Shown: positions 18,800-27,295 of the stretch, piece after piece
How positions within the stretch are numbered: the first letter of the stretch is position 1
How the letters are laid out: the number at the start of each line of letters is the position of its first letter
NCBI GenBank assembly: GCA_015499985.1
Contig: JAAAUF010000313.1
Span: 1-40,304, forward strand
Direction: 5' to 3'
DNA: 40,304 bases
Source of the DNA: Haplosporangium gracile
Lineage: Eukaryota; Mortierellomycota; Mortierellomycetes; Mortierellales; Mortierellaceae
Notes under the pieces: generated by a model
Database searches by the model: none
The model's input: only the letters and a program-made list of their open reading frames with translations
Told to the model about the DNA's origin: nothing
Position numbers and translations under genes: made by a program

Positions 18800-19650
18800 G
18801 AAAGATGCATGTCAAAGGCTTTCAGCGAACATCGCATTAATCAATGGGTATTCCAGGTTCTGGAACATATGATAAAAGATCAAGGGACGACATGCCAAAA
18901 AGATCAAGGGCACATTGAAAAGTCAAGACACCACGCAAAGCACCCTAGATCAATGCCAAAAGGAAAAGGAAAGAGGAAGGATGCTAAATGCTCAAAAGGG
19001 AAGCGGTAAAAAAAAAAAAAAAAAAAGGAGGGGATGCCAAAAAGATTGAACGAAAAAAATAAGGAGGTCAAAAAGATTGGAAGGAAAATGTGAGGTCAAA
19101 AAGATCCATGGGATGAAGAACACCAACGGCATGCTACGAAAAGAATAACGCCGAAGAAGACGAGGGTTATGAGGAAAGAGATGCATTGACAAAAGGTCAG
19201 GGGATTCTGGAAATAGATCAAGGGATGGGAAAAAAACAAGCGAAGGAAATCAAGTCGAGCGTTCATCACGACGTTGCTTTTTGATCCTTTGATGTCGGCT
19301 CCTCCTATCACACTGAAGCAAAATCCAGCGAGTTCGGGTTTGCTGTTCACCATAAGGACGCCACCAAGATCAAGGCTGCGCCGTGATGAGAAGGATGACG
19401 AAAAGACGAAGGAAAGCTGAAAAATATCAAAGGATGCGAATTGATAGAGAGGAGAGGGGGGCCAAAAAAGTAACAAGTTATAGTGAGAAAGGACATATAC
19501 GGTACTTAAAAAAGATTGAGGAGCGCTGGACACCAAAGCCTAGAACGAGAAGGGGGAATGCAGAAGACACATCATTAACAAAAAGGTCAAGGAACGATCT
19601 GCACCAAGGGTTCACACAAAAGGATAACATCAAGACAAAGGATGAGGAAC
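18800..19650 (+). repeat. Purine-rich tract with recurrent AAAAAGATCAAGG-like motif
   Basis: Over about 850 bp the plus strand is strongly enriched in A and G. A motif of the form CAAAAAGAT(C/T)(A/G)A(A/G)GG recurs, for example near 18873, 18896, 19036, 19070, 19096 and 19580, at irregular spacing and often preceded by GATGC or GAGGT. An 18-A run lies near 19008. The open frames here (for instance near 19383-19655) are Lys/Arg-rich by-products of the base bias. This looks like a decayed minisatellite rather than a gene. Confidence 0.5.
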
Positions 19651-20197
19651 AATAAATTGGAAACGTTACCTACAGGCCTCGCGTTAATCTGATCAACGAC
19701 TGATTCGGTGTTTTGGCCCTCCATTCTTTTTGTACATTTTTTTTTTTTTTACACCAGGTTGTATTGCATATCCGAATTGGTGATAGGATAGGCAGCTCGC
19801 GTCGCCATAGGAACAATCTGGAGCCAGTTGAATTGGACACAACAGAGACATTTGACACCTTCCCCTCTCTGCATCCCTCTCGGGGCATTACTTCTCTTTC
19901 TCCTGCCACTTCCTCCCTTCGACTCTATCTTTCTGTCCTTTGCATAATTGGTCTTTGTACTGCATGCCCCCTTGAGGGACCATGGAGCTGAAGGCTTCTG
20001 ACTTGTCACTTCACACCCAACATTCCAGCTTTCATCATTAAGGGCACCATCATCTCAATCCATCAGGGCGACCTCCTTGTAGACATGAACTTTGGAGGAG
20101 GTAGGGAAGAGACATGGCTCGCTTCGGCGTCTTCGAGCTCATGTTATGCTCCCTCTACTTCTCTGTAGATCGTTGATTCTTAATTCGTTTTCATTGA

Positions 20198-20205
20198 TAT
20201 AAATA
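20198..20205 (+). promoter_or_regulatory. TATA box (TATAAATA)
   Basis: TATAAATA about 118 bp upstream of the ATG at 20316, followed by an A-rich leader. It fits as the promoter core of the second secreted-protein gene. Confidence 0.55.
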
Positions 20206-20315
20206 CTGCCAGATATACCAACTCCAAAAAATAAATAAAAATAAAAAAAAACATCATTCCCACTTATACCATCATCACAGCACCTTCAAACCAACCCAGA
20301 CAAAAAAAAGACATA

Positions 20316-20837
20316 ATGAAGCTGATCCAATTGTGCATTCTCGGCGCCCTTGCGACCCTCGCTGCTTCCAGCCCAATGTAACGTTATGACCCATCCTTTA
20401 TCTGCGATGGAGTAAACAAATAATGCCATACAACAGTGAAATGACAAATGAAAATTGCTAGACGTGTTACTAACCTTACTCCCGCTCATGCTGATGTTCC
20501 ATTGCTTTCCCTCCCTTCACCCAATAGCACTATGGCCAAGAGTTCAAACGTGGCCACGCCATTTTCTAGCATCAAAAAGCGTGGCGAAGCTGCTGCAGAC
20601 GCATCCTTGGATTGCAATGCCACTTGTGCCGATCTTTGCAACGCGGTAGAATTAGGCCCAGATTGCATCCAAGACTGCCTCCCAGGTTGTCAACAGGACG
20701 CAGACGATAGCCTACCAGGCCCTGAAACAACAGAGTCTACCGAAGATGGACTCCCTGTCCCAGTAGATGCTGCCGAGGGTGGAACCTCTGCCACAGAGCC
20801 TGCCCCAGCAAGTCCTATTGAGAATGGAAGCCCTTAA
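20316..20837 (+). CDS. Small secreted protein with CX3CX3C repeat and Kex2-like site (123 aa)
   Basis: Two exons, 20316-20377 and 20528-20837, joined across a 150-bp GTAACG...CCAATAG intron (codon 21 is split 2+1). Without splicing the frame stops at once, because the ATG of codon 21 is followed by TAA. The protein begins MKLIQLCILGALATLAASSP, a signal peptide. Residues 37-39 are KKR, a dibasic Kex2-type processing site. A six-cysteine block follows with exact symmetric spacing CX3CX3CX8CX3CX3C (C50, 54, 58, 67, 71, 75), then an acidic Pro/Ser/Thr/Glu-rich tail without cysteine. The spacing suggests a helical hairpin clamped by disulfides, a plausible but unproven reading. I recognise no named family. 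It could be an effector, antimicrobial or wall-associated peptide released after Kex2 cleavage. Confidence 0.72.
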
Positions 20838-21393
20838 ACTGGAACTGCTCCTGGTGAAACACCTTCAACCCACCTTAATGACAACATCTTGGTGTAGCTG
20901 CATGCATGATTGCAGTGGTAAACCAACCTTTATTTCTTCGCATGAAAATAAATTTTTCAAAGTCATCTCACCTTTATGTTTTACGGATGAAACCGCGTAG
21001 GTCTCGTTATCGCGAGAGACTGAGCGCGGCAGCCTACCATGGAGCCCTAGCGGCTTTTCGGCGCCTGTAGCGGAGACTCTTAGAGCCGGGGTCCAATCAT
21101 CTCTTTTCTTTTTTTCCGCCTTTTCTTCTTATATGTTTGATTCAAATATGATAAATAGAAGTTCAATATCATCGTCCCTCGTCCCCTTGTTCTCTTGTCC
21201 TGTTACACACCGTTTATCATATAAAATAACCTGCATCGCTCCTGCTCCTTCCTTGGATCGATGGCCCATCATCTGCCCCTATCCCCTTTTTCTTTTCCTA
21301 CCCCTACTGCTGCTACAGATCGAGACGACGAAAGACGAGAAGAAGAGGCCGCTGGCTATATGAATAGAGCAAATCTATTGTTCTATAGAGTAA
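20838..21393. other. Spacer after the secreted-protein gene
   Basis: The left end carries the 3' untranslated region with AATAAA at 20947-20952. The interval 21000-21090 is GC-richer, with a small hairpin (GTCTC ... GAGAC around 21000-21021) and a GC-rich block that match nothing I know. No gene is supported. Confidence 0.4.
20947..20952 (+). terminator. Likely polyadenylation signal (AATAAA)
   Basis: AATAAA about 110 bp past the stop codon of the secreted protein at 20316-20837. Confidence 0.5.
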
Positions 21394-21990
21394 CTAAATT
21401 ACTAGGTTAAGTAGGGACAATGCGAGATCGTCGTCATGGGCGGCTAAGATGGAAGATTCTACAGGGGAATTAGGCCGCCTTACGCGTAAGTTAGCCGCAG
21501 CGGCTGGGTAGAAGAGGTGGATATGGATGTGATCGTTTTCATTTCCAATGCCGATATCACAATGAGATTCTATGAAGTCAACCGGAATATAAAAGAATCT
21601 TCCACTCAGCCGAGAAGAGTTATCATATATTTTGAGTCCTCCTATTGGATCGGGCACATCGTCTCGAGAGTTGTGTATCATTACCACAGTCTCGAATAAA
21701 TGTGCGGACCCCCGGTTTAGGTCTAGGACATACATGTGCCAGTCGTTGTAGAAATTGATGAGGCTCTCGAAGCAATATGCTTCTCTTCCAAGTCTCGGGC
21801 AACATGGTACCCCTTTGGGCCACGTTGCCACTTGTAGCCATATCGACTGAGAGTCGCTCAGAATGAGAGAGTCAGAATAAGTACGATGGCTGATCATTTC
21901 TGGGAGCAATCGGCGTACTAGAAGCGTTCGTCAGGATGAAAGTTATAAATGATTTGTCGGTAGGACCATCTCTCTTGGACAAGCAGTACT
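21394..21990 (-). pseudogene. Unrecognised gene remnant, truncated next to a solo LTR
   Basis: The minus strand is open from about 21930 to the stop at 21394-21396, with a first ATG at 21897 (MISHRTYSDSLILSDSQSIW). The composition looks like a real protein (WLQVATWPKGVPCCPRLGRE, HMYVLDLNRGSAHLFETVVM, DPIGGLKIYDNSSRLSGRFF). Just upstream, in another frame, the sequence reads QERWSYRQIIYNFHPDERF before a TAG, which suggests the same protein continued with a frameshift. Five bases further on lies the left end of the LTR at 21996. I recognise no family. A short intact gene starting at 21897 (167 residues) is the alternative reading. Confidence 0.4.
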
Positions 21991-21995
21991 GTTAG

Positions 21996-22358
21996 TGTCG
22001 CGAATCTAGACGGGGCTGTGGCAGGCAGGGCGGCTCTTTTCACGGTTCAGGGCAGGACAAGGGCAGATGTGAGGTTGATGGCTGAAGAGATTCAAGGACG
22101 AGAATACAGGGCAAAGGTGAGGTTCAAGGTGTCGACAAAGTGTTACTCGAGCTACTAAGTGAAGAACTAAACTGAAAGGGAAATTACTACTATTTATACT
22201 AACGGGGTGGCCTAGACTAAAATCAGAGTAATTAATTAGTTTTCTTGGGCGAAGTCAAAGCTGACCGATCGTACTAGGGGTCGATCGGTCATGCCAAGAG
22301 TCAACTGATCATACCAAGAGCCGACCGATCAGATCTGACCCTAGTGTAGGACGCGACA
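21996..22358. mobile_element. Solo LTR of a retrotransposon (363 bp)
   Basis: The element begins TGTCGCG and ends CGCGACA, giving the TG...CA termini and short perfect inverted repeat of LTRs. It is flanked directly by GTTAG on both sides (21991-21995 and 22359-22363), a 5-bp target-site duplication as made by LTR-retrotransposon integrases. It contains a TATA-like TATTTATACT at 22191-22200, which would fit a promoter in plus orientation, and a four-unit 20-bp repeat at its right side. No internal domain, primer-binding site or second LTR is present, so it is a solo LTR left by recombination between the LTRs. It sits in the 3' flank of the F-box gene at 22447-24042. Confidence 0.78.
22261..22340 (+). 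repeat. Four 20-bp imperfect tandem repeats inside the LTR
   Basis: Four consecutive 20-bp units beginning at 22261, 22281, 22301 and 22321 share a core (C/T)CGA(C/T)CGATCA followed by (T/G)(A/G)CCAAGAG. Because the core is GATC-palindromic, units 1 and 2 also read as an inverted pair. Confidence 0.65.
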
Positions 22359-22446
22359 GTTAGTTGGAAAATAATAACCAGGGGTTGTTATTGATATAGT
22401 AATAGGGAAGATGGAATAACGAAACAAAGAGAGTGATCTGTTTAAT

Positions 22447-24042
22447 TCAGGGACGAAGAGCGACTATGTACTCTTCGTCCCCTGCATACACGAACAGCCG
22501 CTTCAGCTTGTCGTCGTCATCACCCTCGGCAGCCTTGAAGCTACCATGGACAGCTACCAGATCCTGCCAATACTCAACCATCCACAATGCCTCCTCCAAC
22601 CCAAGTCGCTGTCGATCTCCGTCAAATGCGAACTGTCGTAGCTGCACCAGACTTGACCAACTTCTGATACCTTTATGTCTACTCTTACCACCGCCTTCAT
22701 CCTCATCTCCATCATCATCTCCCGAGTTCTCCGGACTAGACGTGGAAGAGGGCAACAGTCGAAAGTCCAGCGTCTTTAAGTCCGCAATTTCATCGTTTGC
22801 GCTAGACGGGTAGGGCTCCAGTTTCAGGACCAAAAGTCGTCGTAGTTTGGAGATCTGTTCAAACAATCGACCCTCCCACTCCGCCTCATCATCCGGCTGC
22901 TTGGCGATGAAGACCTTCAGATTTTCAAGCTTTGAGCAACCCCAGGGCTTTGGCGCCTCAATAACATCCCGAACATAGATGTAGGGCGCCTCAAAACGGA
23001 CAAGGTGAACACATTCCATCAAGATCTCCTGGGCCATAGCACTCGTGATTCTCAAACAATGTCTAATCCTCAGGTCCCGCAAGTGACCAAAGTACATCTC
23101 CTGTAGACAGCTGTACGTCAACGGACCAAATGTGTCGCCACCTCTGGGTTCAAGGAACGTTAGTCGCCGTGATGGAAGCGACCTAAGGATCGCAGCCAAA
23201 TCTTGGTCGGTAACTGTACGATCATTGAAGACGAGCTCACACAGTTCTGGCCAGCAGCCCTCCGCAAGCGTCTCCCGAATCGTTCGTGCAGGAAACCAGA
23301 TATCTTCTACATCCCAATGCAAGTGCTTCAGTCCTTCTGCCGTCCTGACCTTCTCAAGCAATTCTAACAGCCATGACTGACGAGGGGACTTGTTCCACCA
23401 TAGGTACCTCGAGACCGTCAATCTCTCAAGTCGTTGAAAAGAAAGAGTCGCCGGAAAAACAGGAGTGAAGATATTTTTTGGAAGAAAACGTACGTTGACG
23501 TTACTTAGACAGAGTGTATTGACTCGCTCACAGACCGCCCAAAACACATCCAAATCATCCGCCTCGACAAGTCCCGAAAAATCCAACTTCTCCAGTGTCG
23601 TCCACTCTGTTCCGACAACTTCCCAGAATTCTCTGGGCAAAATATCCTTATGATGGTAGGTCAACCTCGTGACAAACGGATGGCGTCTCAAAAAGTCGAC
23701 TTTCTGCGCCAACGGGACTTCCAGGTAGTGGGATTTGTTCTCGTCCGTGAAAAAAGATTCCAATCGTAGGCTGTGTAGACGAGGAATGAAAATCGCGTAG
23801 TAGTCCTCTGTCAGATTTGGAGAGTAGACGATGCTCTCAATGTGGTGGGCGTTGGAGCGAAGGAAGGTAATGTCGATGGTTCTGCCTTCGTAGGGCTGTA
23901 CAGTCGGGTTTGACCAGAGACAAGGGATGAAGGTCGAGTAGAATGAGCGACAGACACGGATGCAGGAGTAGATGGCCTTGGTCGGGAGGTGTTTTCCGAT
24001 GAGTGGGTGGATCTCGTCGGGGAGATCAAGAATCGTCGTCAT
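22447..24042 (-). CDS. F-box/LRR-like protein, MTTILDLPDEI family (531 aa)
   Basis: Single-exon gene with start ATG at 24042. An in-frame upstream extension of 27 residues is leader-like, and the MTTILDLPDEI start is shared by the paralogues. Residues 1-45 form the F-box (LPDEIHPLIGKHLPTKAIYS, IRVCRSFYSTFIPCLWSN). Irregular leucine-rich repeats follow (LTEDYYAIFIPRLHSLRLES, LPREFWEVVGTEWTTLEKLD, ERVNTLCLSNV, TLSFQRLERLTVSRY, HLRDLRIRHC). Then come the conserved blocks ITSAMAQEILMECVHLVRFE and APKPWGCSKLENL, an acidic Ser/Glu/Asp linker, and from residue 461 the C-terminal module SWSSLVQLRQFAFDGDRQRL, GLEEALWMVEYW. It is probably an SCF substrate adaptor. It ends next to a solo LTR and is followed on its 5' side by a sister gene in the same orientation. 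Confidence 0.85.
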   Translation of the reverse strand: MTTILDLPDEIHPLIGKHLPTKAIYSCIRVCRSFYSTFIPCLWSNPTVQPYEGRTIDITFLRSNAHHIESIVYSPNLTEDYYAIFIPRLHSLRLESFFTDENKSHYLEVPLAQKVDFLRRHPFVTRLTYHHKDILPREFWEVVGTEWTTLEKLDFSGLVEADDLDVFWAVCERVNTLCLSNVNVRFLPKNIFTPVFPATLSFQRLERLTVSRYLWWNKSPRQSWLLELLEKVRTAEGLKHLHWDVEDIWFPARTIRETLAEGCWPELCELVFNDRTVTDQDLAAILRSLPSRRLTFLEPRGGDTFGPLTYSCLQEMYFGHLRDLRIRHCLRITSAMAQEILMECVHLVRFEAPYIYVRDVIEAPKPWGCSKLENLKVFIAKQPDDEAEWEGRLFEQISKLRRLLVLKLEPYPSSANDEIADLKTLDFRLLPSSTSSPENSGDDDGDEDEGGGKSRHKGIRSWSSLVQLRQFAFDGDRQRLGLEEALWMVEYWQDLVAVHGSFKAAEGDDDDKLKRLFVYAGDEEYIVALRP

Positions 24043-24322
24043 GGAGAAAGAAGAGGAATTGTGATTTGGGCGGTGAATGGCAAGAGAGGAAAACGTGAAT
24101 GGAAGGGGAAGGAGAGCAGACAAGGAAGAGGAGTTTGAGATAGGGTGTGAAAAAGAAAGAGGGGAAAAAATAACGTTTGTAAAGGCGGACTTTTTTATGA
24201 ATGAGGTCCAAGTGCAAACAGCAGCCAGGAGGGTTTAAGTGCAAAAAGCGGGCTTACTGAGCGGGCTGAGAAGGAAAAGCTTCTCTAGCGCGTGATGAAC
24301 ACGTCAACGGACAATGCTTCAT

Positions 24323-24328
24323 TTTATT
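24323..24328 (-). terminator. Likely polyadenylation signal (AATAAA)
   Basis: AATAAA on the minus strand just past the stop codon of the F-box gene at 24333-25919. The short distance (under 10 bp) makes it only a candidate. Confidence 0.3.
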
Positions 24329-24332
24329 TTCG

Positions 24333-25919
24333 TCAGCTATCACAATAATACGAAATGTCGTGTTGAATCAACAACTGCTTCAACCTCTCACCATCTTCCT
24401 CCCCAGCAGCAGCCCGAAAGTCACCGCTGATACACTCCAGCTCCCTCCAATGCTCAACCATCCACTCCAACTCGCTAACACCCAGCCATTGTCGGTCGCC
24501 ATCAAACGAGAACTCCTTCAATTGCAGCAGACTCGACCAACTCCTGATACTGCCACGAGTGGCGGTGGTAGTAACAAAGTCGACGGTACTACTTCTGCTA
24601 CTGCAGCAACTGCTGCTGCTAGGAAGTCGAAAGTCCAATGTCTGCAAGGCCGAAATGTCCTGTAGCTGGTGATCACCATCAACATTAGACGAAAGTGCAT
24701 GCGGATCCCTCTGCAGATCCAGAGACCTCACCCTCCTCAATCTCGCAATCTGCTCAAACACTCGTCCGTCCCAATCCGCCTCATCACCTGCCTGGTTCGC
24801 AATATAAACAACCAACCTTTCAAGTTTCAAACAACCCCAACCTCTCGAAGCCGTAGCAATATCTCGCACAAAAATATAAGGCACGTCTAGATTGACAAGG
24901 TGCACACACTCTGTCAGAATCTCCTGGATCATACCACTGGTCGCCCCTGGAGCGTGGCTTAGCTTAAGATCCCTCAAGTGCTCAAAGTACATCTCCTTCA
25001 GACAACTGTATGTCAGCGGCCCAAATCCCCCACTCCAGAGCTCAAAATCCGTCAACCGCCTCGATGTCAATCTCCTGAGCACCGAAGCTACATCCTGATC
25101 AGGACAGGCCACACCTCCAATACTAAGCTTACTCAATTCTGGCCAAGAGTTCTCCTCAAACGCATCCAAAACCACCTGGACCGGAAACACAACATCGCCC
25201 ACATTCCATTCTAGCCTCTTCAGATTCTCCGACCCCTTGGCTCGTTCCAACAACTGCACAGGCCACATTCGCCGAGGGGAGCCGGCTCGCCAGAGGAACT
25301 TCGTGATCGTCAAGTCCCTCAGTCGCTGGAACGAAAGTGTTGATAAAATGGGCATGGTCTCCGGACGGAGAGTCACATCCAACAGGTGCAAGTTCTGAAC
25401 CCGCTCACAGGTCTTCCAAAAGGCATCCACCGCATCATGTTCAACAACACCCGTAAACTCCAATTCCTCAAGGTGTGCCCATTCTGTCTTAACAACGTCC
25501 CAAAACTCTTTCGACAACGCATCATTGTGCTGATATACCAACTTCTTGATAAACGGATGGCGCCTCAGAAAATCGACTTTTTCCTGCGGTAAGACCTGCA
25601 AGTAATGGTCGTCCTTGTCACCCTGGTAGAAGTTCATCATCCGCAACGTGTGCACTCGAGGGTAGTCGATGGTGTAGTAGTCCTTTGTCAGGATGGACGA
25701 GAAGGTGAGGTCCTTTACGCGCTGGGCATTGACACGGACTTGCTCTGCAGGGACAGAGCCGGACTTGAAGTGTATGATGCTCAGGTATGACCAAAGACAG
25801 GGGATAAAAGAAGAGTAGAAGGAGCGGCAGACGCGAATGAGGGAGTAGATGGACTTTGCGGGAAGCTTCTTTCCGATGAGCAGTCGGATCTCGTCTGGGA
25901 GATCGAGAATTGTTGTCAT
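24333..25919 (-). CDS. F-box/LRR-like protein, MTTILDLPDEI family (528 aa)
   Basis: Single-exon gene, full length and without defects. The F-box is at residues 1-45 (MTTILDLPDEIRLLIGKKLP, LIRVCRSFYSSFIPCLWS). The LRR-like body is colinear with its neighbour at 22447-24042 (LTKDYYTIDYPRVHTLRMMN, KEFWDVVKTEWAHLEELEFT, ERVQNLHLLDV, TLSFQRLRDLTITKF, CPDQDVASVLRRLTSRRLTD, FGPLTYSCLKEMYFEHLRDL, ATSGMIQEILTECVHLVNLD). A Ser/Thr-rich linker precedes the C-terminal module from residue 460 (SWSSLLQLKEFSFDGDRQWL, ELEWMVEHW), which ends SYYCDS. The two genes are tandem, minus-strand copies about 290 bp apart. Identity looks well below full, so the duplication is not the most recent event here. Function as an F-box adaptor is a family inference. 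Confidence 0.87.
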   Translation of the reverse strand: MTTILDLPDEIRLLIGKKLPAKSIYSLIRVCRSFYSSFIPCLWSYLSIIHFKSGSVPAEQVRVNAQRVKDLTFSSILTKDYYTIDYPRVHTLRMMNFYQGDKDDHYLQVLPQEKVDFLRRHPFIKKLVYQHNDALSKEFWDVVKTEWAHLEELEFTGVVEHDAVDAFWKTCERVQNLHLLDVTLRPETMPILSTLSFQRLRDLTITKFLWRAGSPRRMWPVQLLERAKGSENLKRLEWNVGDVVFPVQVVLDAFEENSWPELSKLSIGGVACPDQDVASVLRRLTSRRLTDFELWSGGFGPLTYSCLKEMYFEHLRDLKLSHAPGATSGMIQEILTECVHLVNLDVPYIFVRDIATASRGWGCLKLERLVVYIANQAGDEADWDGRVFEQIARLRRVRSLDLQRDPHALSSNVDGDHQLQDISALQTLDFRLPSSSSCCSSRSSTVDFVTTTATRGSIRSWSSLLQLKEFSFDGDRQWLGVSELEWMVEHWRELECISGDFRAAAGEEDGERLKQLLIQHDISYYCDS

Positions 25920-25941
25920 TGGGTGATGAATTAGTCTGAGT

Positions 25942-26011
25942 GATTGAGTTGAGTTGAGTTGAGGTGAGAGGAGGGGAGTGAAAGTGAAAATGAAAATGAA
26001 AGTGAAAGTAA
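25942..26011 (+). repeat. Purine-rich simple repeats in the F-box gene leader
   Basis: (TTGAG)n at 25942-25962, then (A/G)TGAAA hexamers at about 25978-26011, immediately upstream of the ATG of the minus-strand gene (25919). On the coding strand they form a pyrimidine-rich leader of the kind seen upstream of the other family members. Confidence 0.7.
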
Positions 26012-26273
26012 GTGAACATGGAAGTGGAATGAGTAAAGCGAGTGAAGTGAATGAAAGAGGAGGCAGAAAGGGATGTGAAGAGAGAAGAAAGGCAAAACAA
26101 CAACGAGCCCAGTCGCGCCCCCTTTCTTATCTCCTCCCCGTGTGGCTGAACCCAACCCAAGAAAAGGACCAAGGGCCCAACCAAACCACATCCACAGCAC
26201 CGCCCACTGCCCGTACGTGTAACAGTAGCCAACCCCCTCTCTTAAATTATTTATTTATTAATACGTGTCAAAA

Positions 26274-27118
26274 TTATGGATTACAATGTATGCATTTCCC
26301 GTGCCGGATCTTCCTCTGGGCAAACACCTGATCCAACACCTCGTACTCTTCGTCGCTCACTCCCATAAACCGGCTCCACAGTCCCCTCAGATCTTTCCAT
26401 TTTTCAACCATCCACAATGCATCCTCCATCCCCAGCATCTGCCTGTCTCCATCAAACGAAAAGTCTTGCAGGTGCATCAAACTCAACCAACATCCTATAC
26501 CGGCGGCACCTCCTTTTTGCTCTGTCCCGCCATCGCCATTGCCGCTGTTACTGCTGCTGCTCTTTGAGGAGCGGTCAAGTGCAGACTCTGTAAACGATCA
26601 CACACCCTCCAGAACGCGTCCACTGCCCCCTCATCAATAGGCCCAGACAGCTCCAACGCTTCTAACCCTGCCACTCCTGGTCAATAACCTCTCAAGCCTC
26701 ACCTGGTAAATTATCCTTTTGGTGATACACAAACTTCCTCATATCGACTGCTGGATGCTTTCTCATAAATTCAACCTTCATCTTCCCCACCTTCTCCATC
26801 GCTGCTTTGAGCACATATTCCCACGCATGTTGGCCCAAACGGAGTGTGTGCAGACGCAGGAAGAACAGTGTATAGTACTCTTCTGGAAGTGTCACGGGGT
26901 AATGGAGTGCTTCAACGCGGTGGGCATTGGATTTGACCGAGGAGATATCGATCGCGTCACGTTTATATTGTTTGACATTGAGGTCCGAGGCAGGGGATGA
27001 AGGAGGCATAAAAGAACCAACAGGTGAGAATGACTGCATAGTGTTCGCGTATGGTGAGGTGTCCTACAATAAGATGGAGGACCTCGTTGGGGAGGTCAAG
27101 GAACGTCGTCTTTGTCAT
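26274..27118 (-). pseudogene. F-box/LRR-like family pseudogene with internal deletion
   Basis: From an ATG at 27118 the minus strand reads MTKTTFLDLPNEVLHLIVGH, then FFYASFIPCL, the family start. A frameshift at the CLWSN position moves it to the frame encoding VKSNAHRVEALHYPVTLPEE, YYTLFFLRLHTLRL and KHPAVDMRKFVYHQKDNLPG. A TGA and a TAG interrupt the EVIDQEWQG region. AVDAFWRVCDRLQSLHLT then jumps, after loss of roughly 300 codons, straight into the C-terminal tail (LMHLQDFSFDGDRQMLGMED, ALWMVEKWKDL). The last part, VFAQRKIRHGKCI, differs from the usual SYY ending. The junction falls in a GCAGCA-type repeat near 26550-26570. Confidence 0.8.
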
Positions 27119-27295
27119 CGGGAAGGAGGGCTTATTGGAATGAAATGCAAGATTGAATGAAAGAAGAACAAACTAAGGTGCAGACACACAAAGCAAGCCT
27201 CAAAAGTACAACGACATTCTAGGCACTTGCAAAAAAAAAAATCATGCAAGATACCATTTTTTAATGGCATGGTCACTTGCCTACTCACTCCTTTA

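Noticed and set aside
18339..18815. 158-codon minus-strand open frame
   Set aside because: It runs through a 17-bp tandem repeat and low-complexity DNA with no family resemblance.
19383..19655. Lys/Arg-rich plus-strand open frame
   Set aside because: It is explained by the purine bias of the region; no conserved pattern or good start context.
21996..22358. Reading the 363-bp element as a DNA-transposon MITE
   Set aside because: TG...CA ends with a 5-bp target duplication and a short 7-bp inverted repeat fit an LTR better than the DNA-transposon classes I know.
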